Shown here in pieces: positions 6,886 through 14,531 of a stretch of 14,586 nucleotides of DNA. A model generated the notes under the pieces. The model did not search any database and was not told the origin of the DNA. It saw only the letters and a program-made list of their open reading frames with translations. The stretch's first letter is position 1. Each line of letters starts with the position of its first letter. The stretch is from an uncultured bacterium. GTDB taxonomy: Bacteria; Bacillota_I; Bacilli_A; RF39; UBA660. Position numbers and translations under genes: made by a program. The stretch spans positions 1 to 14,586 of the forward strand of contig CAUERX010000032.1 in assembly GCA_959020415.1 (NCBI GenBank). Reading direction: 5' to 3'.

Positions 6886-7650
6886 ATGGAAAAAATAAAC
6901 GTACTAATGATTGACGACAACGTTAATTTAATTGAAATGGTTAGAGAATACTTTAAAGAAAGTGAAAATATAAATATAACATTAGAAGCCCACGATGGAT
7001 TAGAAGGAATTGAGGTTATAAGCGCTAATCAAGATAAATTTGATCTTATAGTTTTAGATCTTGTTATGCCTAAAAAAGATGGGATCTATGTTCTAAGTGA
7101 AATGAAGAAAAGAGGTATCAATAAAAAGGTTATTGTTGCCACTAGTTATAATGCCGCTGAGGTAATTAGAGAAGTTTCAGAATATGGTGTTAACTATTAT
7201 GTGTTAAAGCCATTTGATTTAGAAGATCTGAAAAAACGAATTTATGATATTACTAATAAGAAAGAAAATAATCAAAATATTGATTTCTATCATAGTAATC
7301 TTCAAATATCAATTACTAAGATGCTACATGAGCTAGGAATACCTTCACACATTAAAGGATATCAATACATTAGAGAAGCAGTTGGAATTATTTTTAATAA
7401 TCCAGATGTTATTGGAGGGATCACAAAAGAGTTATATCCAGAATTAGCTACTAAATATAATACAACTGTATCTAGAGTTGAAAGAGCCATTAGACATGCT
7501 ATCGAAGTTAGCTGGAATCGTGGTAACCTAGATTTCATGGAAGAAATATTCGGATATAGCGTTGATATTGATAAAGCCAAACCTACAAATTCAGAATTTA
7601 TAGTTACTATAGCTGATAAATTAAGATTAGATTTCCATAAAGTTGGATAA
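6886..7650 (+). CDS. spo0A: Sporulation master regulator Spo0A
   Basis: 254 residues, close to the usual length. Residues 1-120 are a response-regulator receiver: acidic pair D10-D11, phospho-acceptor D58 in VLDLVMP, T86 and K108 in LKPF. After a linker of about 20 residues comes the Spo0A-specific DNA-binding domain: ISITKMLHELGIPSHIKGYQYIREA, then LYPELATKYNTTVSRVERAIRHAIEVSWNRGN (contains the recognition helix) and KAKPTNSEFIVTIADKLRLDF. This C-terminal half is nearly superimposable on the Bacillus protein, so DNA target choice should be the same (0A boxes). Start ATG behind AAAGGAG. It stands alone between the tpiA terminator and the prepilin promoter rather than beside spoIVB or recN as in Bacillus. 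It indicates a sporulating organism, or one that kept Spo0A for stationary-phase control. Confidence 0.97.
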   Translation: MEKINVLMIDDNVNLIEMVREYFKESENINITLEAHDGLEGIEVISANQDKFDLIVLDLVMPKKDGIYVLSEMKKRGINKKVIVATSYNAAEVIREVSEYGVNYYVLKPFDLEDLKKRIYDITNKKENNQNIDFYHSNLQISITKMLHELGIPSHIKGYQYIREAVGIIFNNPDVIGGITKELYPELATKYNTTVSRVERAIRHAIEVSWNRGNLDFMEEIFGYSVDIDKAKPTNSEFIVTIADKLRLDFHKVG

Positions 7651-7683
7651 TCTAATTTTTTTTATGGATAAAAAGGAAAGAAG

Positions 7684-7716
7684 TAGAAAACTTGAAATAA
7701 TCGTTTTCTATTTTTC
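7684..7716 (+). terminator. Terminator downstream of spo0A
   Basis: TAGAAAAC (7684-7691) pairs with GTTTTCTA (7703-7710) across an 11-base loop, followed by TTTTTC. A separate run of eight T's just after the spo0A stop has no hairpin and was not called. Confidence 0.65.
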
Positions 7717-7730
7717 ATTTAAGGAAAATG

Positions 7731-7739
7731 TGATATAAT
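7731..7739 (+). promoter_or_regulatory. Extended -10 promoter for the prepilin pair
   Basis: TGATATAAT (TG at 7731-7732, TATAAT at 7734-7739) is an extended -10 element. The -35 position (7711-7716, TTTTTC) is occupied by the T tail of the preceding terminator and is a poor match. Transcription would start near 7746, at the AGGTGA ribosome site, giving a leader of about 11 bases. Confidence 0.6.
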
Positions 7740-7756
7740 GAAAATAGGTGAAACAT

Positions 7757-8143
7757 ATGAAAAGAAATGGATTTACATTAATCGAATTAGTAGGATCAAT
7801 AGTTATTTTAGCCATCATTGCTTTAATAGCCTTTCCCGCTTTACTTAGTATGTTAAATAAAGGCGAAAATCAAGTTAATGATTCAGTTAAAAATGTAGTT
7901 ACTAGTGCTGCTGAAAAATACGTTAACGATCATATCGACGATTTTCCAAAACCATTAACTGGTGAATCAACTAAAACATATCCTTCTATTAAGGTAGAGA
8001 CATTAAAAGACGATGGATATATTGAAACTACATTTTATAACAAGTATTGTGAAATACAAAAAGCAACTGTAACTGTAACAGCTAATACTAAAAAGTATAG
8101 TTATTCTATTGCTGAAAGTAGTTTAGATAAGGAGTGTCGCTAA
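7757..8143 (+). CDS. Prepilin-like protein, first of a tandem pair
   Basis: 128 residues from ATG 7757; the in-frame GTG at 7748 lies within the AGGTGA ribosome site. MKRNG/FTLIELVGSIVILAIIALIAF is a class III prepilin leader with glycine before the cut and glutamate at +5. The rest is a short pilin-like domain: NVVTSAAEKYVNDH (helix end), a lysine-rich middle and two cysteines (NKYCEIQ and the final DKECR) likely to form a disulfide. It has the same plan as the 2297 and 8143 proteins, especially the A-A-x-x-Y-V segment, so the three are paralogues. Its stop codon overlaps the start of the next gene (TAATG), so translation of the pair is coupled. It may be a minor pilin or a competence-type pseudopilin; no assembly genes are nearby. 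Confidence 0.85.
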   Translation: MKRNGFTLIELVGSIVILAIIALIAFPALLSMLNKGENQVNDSVKNVVTSAAEKYVNDHIDDFPKPLTGESTKTYPSIKVETLKDDGYIETTFYNKYCEIQKATVTVTANTKKYSYSIAESSLDKECR

Positions 8144-8583
8144 TGAAAAGAAATGGATTTACATTAGTAGAGTTACTAGCTACCATTGCTCTTTTAGCTG
8201 TTATTGCTACTGTTACTGTTCCAATCATTATCAATCAAATTGCTAAAACGAGAGAAGACGCACTTGTTGATAATGCTAATATGCTTATTAAAGCAGCTAA
8301 TAACTACTACGCCGAAAGTCAAATTAATAAAAGTGTTACTGTTCCTCAGTTAGCTACTTATACTGATGGTAAAGTAACATATTGTTCCGGCAAACCAAAA
8401 CTTGAATATAGTGGTAAAAATCCTACCAGTGGTAATATTTATATAAGTGCAACTGGTGAAGTTGAGCTTCGTATATATGATAAACAAATAAAAAAATGTG
8501 TTGAAAAAACCTCAACCGCTAAACAAGCTACAGTAAATAATTCTTTAAATGAAAACACTTGTAAACTTAGTAAATCATGTTAA
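8143..8583 (+). CDS. Prepilin-like protein, second of a tandem pair
   Basis: 146 residues from ATG 8143, which shares its A with the upstream stop codon; AAGGAG at 8129-8134 is placed correctly for this start and not for the GTG at 8134. MKRNG/FTLVELLATIALLAVIATVTV is a class III prepilin leader with glutamate at +5. The domain after the helix has NMLIKAANNYYAE, VTYCSGKPKLEYSGK, GEVELRIYDKQIKKC and a C-terminal tail with two more cysteines (ENTCKLSKSC). There are four cysteines in all, so two disulfides are possible. The first 24 bases of the gene are identical to those of its partner. It ends in a terminator that begins at the stop codon. Confidence 0.85.
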   Translation: MKRNGFTLVELLATIALLAVIATVTVPIIINQIAKTREDALVDNANMLIKAANNYYAESQINKSVTVPQLATYTDGKVTYCSGKPKLEYSGKNPTSGNIYISATGEVELRIYDKQIKKCVEKTSTAKQATVNNSLNENTCKLSKSC

Positions 8584-8607
8584 AACTTCTATTATAGAAG
8601 TTTTTTT
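8582..8607 (+). terminator. Terminator of the prepilin pair
   Basis: A 10-base stem, 8582-8591 with 8595-8604, has a 3-base loop, and T's run to 8607. It starts inside the stop codon of the second prepilin gene. Confidence 0.8.
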
Positions 8608-8612
8608 CAAAC

Positions 8613-8638
8613 AAAAAAGTTTAGTTATACTAAACTTT
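8613..8638 (-). terminator. Terminator of the minus-strand membrane protein gene
   Basis: 8616-8625 pairs with 8629-8638 (10 bases, 3-base loop). The A run at 8613-8618 becomes the T tail when read on the minus strand. It lies five bases past the stop of the minus-strand gene, giving two separate terminators between the convergent genes. Confidence 0.75.
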
Positions 8639-8642
8639 CAAA

Positions 8643-9047
8643 TTATGAATTAAGTTTATTCTGTTTCCCGCCAACATAATAAAGGACAGGAAATAACATA
8701 GAGTAACCATAAACATACCAGTTTATAGCTTGATTATCAGTGACAACTTCAGGAATTAACCATGCAATAGTTATAATAATTAAGATCATTCCTATTGTTG
8801 TAATAGTGTTTGCTTTATCACCTTTACCACAATAGATAAAGCCTATAACTGCTCCAATTATTTGTACTAATCCAACTACATATGCCCCAAGTGCACTTAA
8901 GGCTGCAAGTACATTAATTTCATCATCAATGATAGTTTCATATCCACCATTTAGTAAAACTGCAGTCATTAAGCCAATTGTAAGAAATCCAGCAATTAGT
9001 AGCATAACACTTGAAAATTTAATTAGACCTTTTCCCCTTGTTTTCAT
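8643..9047 (-). CDS. Four-helix membrane protein of unknown function
   Basis: 134 residues. The start is an ATG with a very good AAGGAGGG site. Hydrophobic segments lie at about 10-33, 46-71, 81-99 and 108-126, with short charged loops: an outside-type acidic loop YETIIDDEIN after the first and a basic CGKGDKAN turn between the second and third. The N-terminus is basic (MKTRGKGLIK) and the tail KQNKLNS is polar. The size and helix pattern recall small DUF4064-like membrane proteins of Gram-positive bacteria, but no diagnostic motif is recognised. It is monocistronic and the only minus-strand gene here, divergent from dusB. Confidence 0.75.
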   Translation of the reverse strand: MKTRGKGLIKFSSVMLLIAGFLTIGLMTAVLLNGGYETIIDDEINVLAALSALGAYVVGLVQIIGAVIGFIYCGKGDKANTITTIGMILIIITIAWLIPEVVTDNQAINWYVYGYSMLFPVLYYVGGKQNKLNS

Positions 9048-9066
9048 ATAAACCCTCCTTGCGCTT

Positions 9067-9095
9067 AGTATAACAGGTATTTTCTAAATAATCAA
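9067..9095 (-). promoter_or_regulatory. Promoter of the minus-strand membrane protein gene
   Basis: On the minus strand: TTGATT (9090-9095), 17-base spacer, TATACT (9067-9072) with TGT in front, an extended -10. It lies about 20 bases before the start codon at 9047. Confidence 0.65.
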
Positions 9096-9152
9096 ATACT
9101 TAGTTGACACTTTTAAAAAAAATGTAGGTCTTTGGAGAATATTACTTTAGTA

Positions 9153-9181
9153 TTGAAAAAAAACAACATCTATAATATAAT
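9153..9181 (+). promoter_or_regulatory. Promoter of dusB
   Basis: TTGAAA (9153-9158), 17-base spacer, TATAAT (9176-9181). An overlapping TATAAT at 9171-9176 is less well spaced. The leader would be only about 9-14 bases, with the GAGGTGAT ribosome site at its 5' end. A perfect TTGACA at 9104-9109 has no -10 at the right distance and was not used. Confidence 0.6.
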
Positions 9182-9196
9182 GTGTGAGGTGATACT

Positions 9197-10165
<969 letters not shown>

Positions 10166-10171
10166 AATCCT

Positions 10172-10203
10172 AAAATAAACAAAATATGTTTATTTTTATT
10201 TTG
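10172..10203 (+). terminator. Terminator of dusB
   Basis: 10172-10181 pairs with 10187-10196 (10 bases, 5-base loop), followed by TTTATTTTG. The stem is mostly A-T. Confidence 0.65.
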
Positions 10204-10211
10204 CCTCTTCA

Positions 10212-10240
10212 TTGAATATCTAACACATTTAATGTATAAT
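10212..10240 (+). promoter_or_regulatory. Promoter of the RDD-gpm-ackA-nrnA operon
   Basis: TTGAAT (10212-10217), 17-base spacer, TATAAT (10235-10240), with a leader of about 18 bases. Confidence 0.65.
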
Positions 10241-10264
10241 AATTAAAGAATAGAAGGTGCGCGT

Positions 10265-10849
10265 ATGAAAGCTTCACTAGGAAAAAGAGCTTCAGCTTAT
10301 TTAATAGATTTAATCATCATCATTATCATATTAAGTCTAGTTAGCTTAATATATCACCCAGATGTTTCATCCTTAAATGCTAATATGGATACTATAACCA
10401 TAAAGTATGCCACTAAAGACATCACTTTTACAGAATATATAACAGAATTAAGTTCAATCTATAAACAAATGGATATTACTAATATTTTTTTAAACCTAAT
10501 TAATATATTAATAATTATTAGTTATTTTATAATTTTCCCATATTTAAACGATGGTAAAACAGTAGGTAAAAAATTAATGCATATTGAAGTTCGTAATCAA
10601 AGTAATCAACCATTAAGCTTAACTAGCTTATTCGTGCGAAACTTAATTATCAATGGATTACTTTATTTATTAGCTGTTGTTATTTGTTCTTTAGTAGTCC
10701 CGGAAAATATTTACTTTGGAACCATTACCGCTTTAGGCATTATTCAAATTGGACTTTTATTAGCTAGTATTATTATGGTTCTATACCGTAAAGATAAAAA
10801 AGGATTGCATGATTTAATTGCTAAAACATGGGTAAGTGCATCTAGATAG
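10265..10849 (+). CDS. RDD-family membrane protein
   Basis: 194 residues with three or four membrane helices (about 12-29, 76-97, 120-145 and 152-178). The RDD signature residues are visible: R8 and D15 in KRASAYLIDLIIIII at the start, DGKTVGKKLMHIEV in the middle (G-T-x-GK) and KKGLHDLIAKTWV at the end. RDD proteins are poorly understood; some members have been linked to ion or osmolyte transport. The start ATG follows GAAGGTGCG. It is first in a four-gene operon with gaps of only 10-13 bases, but the partners (phosphatase, acetate kinase, NrnA-like) give no clear hint of a shared pathway. Confidence 0.88.
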   Translation: MKASLGKRASAYLIDLIIIIIILSLVSLIYHPDVSSLNANMDTITIKYATKDITFTEYITELSSIYKQMDITNIFLNLINILIIISYFIIFPYLNDGKTVGKKLMHIEVRNQSNQPLSLTSLFVRNLIINGLLYLLAVVICSLVVPENIYFGTITALGIIQIGLLLASIIMVLYRKDKKGLHDLIAKTWVSASR

Positions 10850-10859
10850 GAGTGTATTA

Positions 10860-11387
10860 ATGAAATTATATGTTGTTAGACATGGCCAAACTGTCAATAA
10901 TAAATTAAGAAAAGTAAGTGGTAAAACAGAAACAATATTAACCAATAAAGGAATTGAAGAAGCAAGGCAAACTAAAGAAAAATTAAAAGACGTCAATTTT
11001 GATTTAGTTTTCTCTTCGCCCTTGATACGAGCAAAGGATACTGCTAAAGAAATAACCGATAATGATATAATTATCGATCAAAGATTAATTGAAAGAGACT
11101 ATGGATTAAATGAAGAAATGTTAATTGAAAATACAAATCCTAAAGAATTGTGGGACTATAATTTAAACTATAATGATCATCAAGGGGAAACTGTTCAAGA
11201 AATTTTAAATCGTGTAAATCTTTTGATTTTAGATTTAAAAAACAAATATCCAGATAAAACAATTTTATTAGTTACGCATAGCGGGATTGCTAGAGCTATT
11301 TACTATAGTATTAATGGAATACCCAAAGATGGGAATTTAATGACAATTGATATTCCAAATTGTGGCTGTCAAATTTACGAATTATAA
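10860..11387 (+). CDS. Histidine phosphatase (phosphoglycerate mutase-like)
   Basis: 175 residues from ATG 10860, chosen for the AGGAG site ten bases upstream; an in-frame GTG at 10836 would reach back into the RDD gene. The RHG signature, with nucleophile H8, is in YVVRHGQTVNN. SSPLIRAKDTA carries the phosphate-binding arginine, LIERDYGLNEE the probable proton-donor region, and LVTHSGIARA the second catalytic histidine, H140. The protein is shorter than the ~230-250 residues of cofactor-dependent phosphoglycerate mutase and lacks its insert, so a small phosphatase of the CobC/GpmB-like branch is more likely than the glycolytic mutase. The substrate is unknown. Second gene of the operon, followed after 12 bases by ackA. 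Confidence 0.88.
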   Translation: MKLYVVRHGQTVNNKLRKVSGKTETILTNKGIEEARQTKEKLKDVNFDLVFSSPLIRAKDTAKEITDNDIIIDQRLIERDYGLNEEMLIENTNPKELWDYNLNYNDHQGETVQEILNRVNLLILDLKNKYPDKTILLVTHSGIARAIYYSINGIPKDGNLMTIDIPNCGCQIYEL

Positions 11388-11399
11388 AAGGAGAAACAT

Positions 11400-12581
11400 A
11401 TGAAAGTATTATCTATAAATGCCGGAAGTTCATCATTAAAATTTAAGATGTATGAAATGCCTAAAAAAGAAGTTTTAATTTATGGCTATATTGAAAAAAT
11501 TGGTTCAGACGCTAATTGGAAGATTATTACTGATAAAACTGAAGAATTTAATGGGAATGTTGCTAATCACGAAGATGCTGTTAGAATTTTAATCAAAGCG
11601 CTTTTTGAAAATAACATTATCGAGTCATTAGATGAAATAAAGGGAATTGGTCATCGAATTGTTAATGGTGCAGGTCAATATCAACCTCAAGTAATTAATG
11701 ACACCGTTATTAGAAGATTAAAAAGTTTAAGTGCACTATCACCGGTTCATATGAAAGGCCATATTGCCGGTATTAGAGCTTTTCAGAAATTAGCGCCAGA
11801 AATTACACAAATTGCTTTTTATGATACCGCTTTTCATCATACCATCCCTGAGGAAAATTATTTGTATTCAGTGCCATATGAATGGTATGAAAAATATGGG
11901 ATTCGTAAATTTGGTTTTCATGGGATTAGCTGTAAATATATAACTAATGAGATGGAAAAAGAATTGAATAAAAAAGTCAATTTAATTATTTGTCACATTG
12001 GTAACGGTGCCAGTGTTACTGCTGTTAAAAACAGTAAGTCAGTAGATAACTCAATGGGCTTTACGGCCAACTCAGGATTAATGATGGGAACTAGATGTGG
12101 TACAATAGATTATACAATATTGCCTTATTTAGCCAAGAAAACAAAAAAGACTATTCAAGAATTAGATGAAGTACTTAATTACCAAAGTGGTCTTGAAGGT
12201 TTTGTTAAAGGAGCTAGTGATAATAGAGATCTTCAAAATGCGATTGATAGTGGAAATAAAAAAGCCATATTAGCTAATGAAATGTATATAAATAGAGTAA
12301 TAGAGTTTATTGCTAAATATTATATAATGTTAGATAATATAGACGCGCTAGTTTTCTGCGGTGGTGTTGGAGAAAATAATATTGTTTTTAGAAAAAAAAT
12401 ATTACTTAAACTTAAAAAAATAGGAATTACTTTAAATGAAAAGGCTAATAATCATATTTCTAAGTTTTCGGCCACTAATCGTGGTATAATAAGTAATAAA
12501 GATTCATCTATTCCTTGCTATGTTATTCCAACGGATGAAGAATTGATGATTGCCAAAGACACCTATGAATTTATAAAATAG
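11400..12581 (+). CDS. ackA: Acetate kinase
   Basis: 393 residues, normal length. It makes ATP and acetate from acetyl phosphate and ADP. Known active-site positions are seen: N7 in SINAGSSSLKF, R86 in GIGHRIVNGAG, D142 in FYDTAFHHTIP, H174 in KFGFHGIS, R232 in MMGTRCGTID, CHIGNGAS and CGGVGENN for nucleotide binding, and E380/E381 in PTDEELMIA. Several usually fixed spots differ: GHRIVNGA for GHRVVHGG, VDNSMGFTANSGL for VDTSMGFTPLEGL, and CGG for the usual TxG before GENs. The core is intact, so activity is likely, though substrate preference could be shifted towards another short-chain acid. AAAGGAG is placed seven bases upstream. No phosphotransacetylase gene is adjacent. Confidence 0.93.
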   Translation: MKVLSINAGSSSLKFKMYEMPKKEVLIYGYIEKIGSDANWKIITDKTEEFNGNVANHEDAVRILIKALFENNIIESLDEIKGIGHRIVNGAGQYQPQVINDTVIRRLKSLSALSPVHMKGHIAGIRAFQKLAPEITQIAFYDTAFHHTIPEENYLYSVPYEWYEKYGIRKFGFHGISCKYITNEMEKELNKKVNLIICHIGNGASVTAVKNSKSVDNSMGFTANSGLMMGTRCGTIDYTILPYLAKKTKKTIQELDEVLNYQSGLEGFVKGASDNRDLQNAIDSGNKKAILANEMYINRVIEFIAKYYIMLDNIDALVFCGGVGENNIVFRKKILLKLKKIGITLNEKANNHISKFSATNRGIISNKDSSIPCYVIPTDEELMIAKDTYEFIK

Positions 12582-12594
12582 AAAGTGTGATAAT

Positions 12595-13554
12595 ATGCAG
12601 AGGGTATTTAAAAAAATATATAAGGAAATAAAAAAAGCAAGCAAAATAGTTTTGGCTAGACACGTCGGACCAGATCCTGATGCTTTAGGTAGTACTTTAG
12701 GATTAAAAGAAATAATTTTAAATACCTTTCCTAATAAAGAAGTTTATGTTGTTGGAAATCCAGCTAGTAAGTTTAAGTTTTTGGGAATATTAGATAAATT
12801 CGATGAAAGTATGTATGATGGATTATTAATTGTAACTGATACTCCAGATTCAAAAAGAGTAGATGGGGTAGATCCAAGAAGATTTAAAAAATCAATTAAA
12901 ATTGATCATCATCCATTTGTTGAAAAGATGTGCAGTATTGAATGGATTGATGATACATCATCAAGTTCTGCTCAAATGATTATTGAGCTCACCCTTAATA
13001 CAAAATTAAAAATGTCTAAAGAAGCTGCTAAAAAATTATATACGGGATTAATTGCTGATACAAATCGTTTTTTATTCAAATATGCAACAGCTAAAACATT
13101 TTATTTAACTAGTTATTTATTAGAAGAAGCAAATATTGATATTACTGAAATTTATTCAACCCTTTATACTAGACCATATCACGAGATAAAATTTCAAGGT
13201 TATATGTCTCAAAACTTTATTATCACGGAAAATAAAGTTGGGTATATTGTTATAACCGAAGAAATTTTAAAAGAATTTTCTGTTGATGCCGCTACTCCGG
13301 GTAATATGATCAACGATTTTAATTATATAAATGAGATGTTAGTATGGGCTACTTTTTCTTACGATAAGGATTTAAAATCATACAGAACCTCTATTAGATC
13401 AAGAGGACCAATTATTAATGAAGTTGTCAGTAAATTTGGTGGTGGTGGCCATATTTATGCCGGTGGAGCTAGATTAAAGTCAGAAGAAGAAATTGACGAA
13501 TTAGTAAAGGCATTGGATAAAGCTACTGCCAAATATATAAATGAGACAAACTAA
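12595..13554 (+). CDS. nrnA: DHH/DHHA1 phosphoesterase, NrnA-like (nanoRNase/pAp phosphatase)
   Basis: 319 residues, standard length. The family degrades 2-5 base RNA fragments and dephosphorylates 3'-phosphoadenosine 5'-phosphate with Mn2+. N-terminal DHH domain: HVGPDPDALGS (residues 23-33, metal-binding H23, D27, D29; most members have PDGDA), TDTPDSKR, IDHHPF with D104-H105-H106, and GLIADTNRF. C-terminal DHHA1 domain: SIRSRGPIINEV and FGGGGHIYAGGA with G282-H286. All metal ligands are present. Start ATG 13 bases after ackA, behind a weak AAAGTGTGAT. It is the last gene of the operon; no clear terminator follows. A cyclic-di-AMP-related phosphodiesterase is less likely, as no membrane, PAS or GGDEF parts are present. 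Confidence 0.92.
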   Translation: MQRVFKKIYKEIKKASKIVLARHVGPDPDALGSTLGLKEIILNTFPNKEVYVVGNPASKFKFLGILDKFDESMYDGLLIVTDTPDSKRVDGVDPRRFKKSIKIDHHPFVEKMCSIEWIDDTSSSSAQMIIELTLNTKLKMSKEAAKKLYTGLIADTNRFLFKYATAKTFYLTSYLLEEANIDITEIYSTLYTRPYHEIKFQGYMSQNFIITENKVGYIVITEEILKEFSVDAATPGNMINDFNYINEMLVWATFSYDKDLKSYRTSIRSRGPIINEVVSKFGGGGHIYAGGARLKSEEEIDELVKALDKATAKYINETN

Positions 13555-13582
13555 TTAATTTATTATCTGTTAATAAATAAAG

Positions 13583-13611
13583 TTGAAATAGTTATTTTTA
13601 TAGAGCATAAT
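13583..13611 (+). promoter_or_regulatory. Promoter of the interrupted gene
   Basis: TTGAAA (13583-13588), 17-base spacer, CATAAT (13606-13611). The segment GTTGAAATAGTT covering the -35 recurs at 14490-14500, just before the poly-G promoter. The whole gap 13555-13639 holds nothing else convincing. Confidence 0.55.
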
Positions 13612-13639
13612 CGTAATACGATATATTAGGAGGAACAAA

Positions 13640-14417
13640 ATGGTAATAAATGCAAAACAAACAAAATCTATTGGTGATGGAGCATCATTATCAATTAACA
13701 ATATTCAAATAGCTGGAAATAATCATAGTGCAGAGTACGTTTTTAAGATGAAAAATCAAGAATGTGGTCATTTTACATTAACCACACCTTAATGTTTACT
13801 AAAATGTATAGTGGGGTATTTGTTAGTAAAAAAACATTGAGCTGAAAAAAGAAAGTTATGAATGCCCTGAAGAATATTCAAAAAAATTTGGGTCTATTAT
13901 TTATGCACAAGAGTCAGAAAATAAAACTATATCATCATTTAATATGGAAGACAATTATTATGAAAATGGACAATTAATTGGCAAATTAAGAACGTATAAT
14001 ATTCAAGAGAAAAGTGGTTTATTTAAACTTAAGGTTTGGAGTCATGATTCAATTAATTGGAAAGGTCAAAATTATTATTTATATCCATTAAAAATAGATA
14101 AAACATACTATTATTGCTGTCATTTAAATGGTAGTCTAGTTGCAGTAATCGCACTTGAAAGAAAAGGAATTTTTTCAGGTTCAGATCAAGATAATAGTTA
14201 TGAGATATACGCTTATAACGAAATTGATAGTGATTTCCTATGCTTAATGGTAGCTAGATTTGATTATATATATTTCGAAGATTTTAATAAAGAAAATCGA
14301 GCAAGAAGTCGTCATGATTTTGAGTTTGATGGAAATCAGTCGGAAATATGTGCTTCAAAATTTAATCCTAATTTTATAAATAATATATTATCCCTAGATA
14401 CAGATAGAAGTATTTAG
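13640..14417 (+). pseudogene. Gene of unknown function broken by two frame changes
   Basis: ATG 13640 has a perfect AGGAGG six bases upstream but reads only 50 codons to TAA 13790. Reading on in the next frame from the TTTT at 13771-13774 gives FYINHTLMFTKMYSGVFVSKK, which ends after an A run (13828-13834). Shifting once more gives NIELKKESYECPEEYSKK and runs in one frame through an internal ATG at 13944 to the stop at 14417. Two single-base losses, one near the T run and one in the seven A's, explain everything: 778 bases plus two give exactly 259 codons and a stop. The protein is rich in Tyr, Asn and Asp, with no signal or membrane helix; YLYPLKIDKTYYYCCHLNGSLVAVIALE is beta-like and faintly recalls LURP/tubby-type folds, not enough to name a family. 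A terminator follows. Real decay or sequencing error are both possible. Confidence 0.65.
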
Positions 14418-14443
14418 TTAGGTAATACTCTTTATAGCAATTT

Positions 14444-14476
14444 AACTCTAGTCAAAAGAAGACTAGAGTTTTTTTT
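14444..14476 (+). terminator. Terminator of the interrupted gene
   Basis: A perfect 10-base stem, 14444-14453 with 14461-14470, has a 7-base loop and a T run to 14476. A full terminator and a full promoter around the broken gene show it was a real single-gene unit. Confidence 0.85.
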
Positions 14477-14498
14477 GATGGAAAAAGGGTTGAAATAG

Positions 14499-14531
14499 TT
14501 GACATAGGGGGGGGGGGGGGGGTGTTATACA
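14499..14531 (+). promoter_or_regulatory. Candidate phase-variable promoter with poly-G spacer
   Basis: A perfect -35 TTGACA (14499-14504) and an extended -10, TGTTATACA (14523-14531; core TATACA 14526-14531), are separated by 21 bases, 16 of which are one G run (14507-14522). The same TGTTATAC core is used by the minus-strand promoter at 9067. With 12 G's the spacer would be the ideal 17. The A-rich bases that follow end in AAAAGGA at the window edge, which looks like the ribosome site of the next gene. Confidence 0.45.
14507..14522 (+). repeat. Homopolymer run of 16 G
   Basis: Sixteen G's in a row in strongly AT-rich DNA. It is the only long G or C run in the window. An 11-base A run follows at 14549-14559 in the presumed leader. 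Confidence 0.85.

Noticed and set aside
9104..9109. TTGACA as the -35 of dusB
   Set aside because: No -10 hexamer lies 15-19 bases downstream; TTGAAA at 9153 with TATAAT at 9176 fits better.
10836..10859. GTG start for the histidine phosphatase inside the RDD gene
   Set aside because: The AGGAG site and the family's N-terminal pattern (MKLYVVRHG) select ATG 10860.
13559..13577. Inverted repeat TTTATTA/TAATAAA as an nrnA terminator
   Set aside because: All A-T, seven pairs, and no T run follows; too weak to call.
13944..14417. An independent 157-residue protein starting at ATG 13944
   Set aside because: There is no ribosome site in the bases before it, and coding-like sequence in the same frame runs upstream to the A run at 13828.
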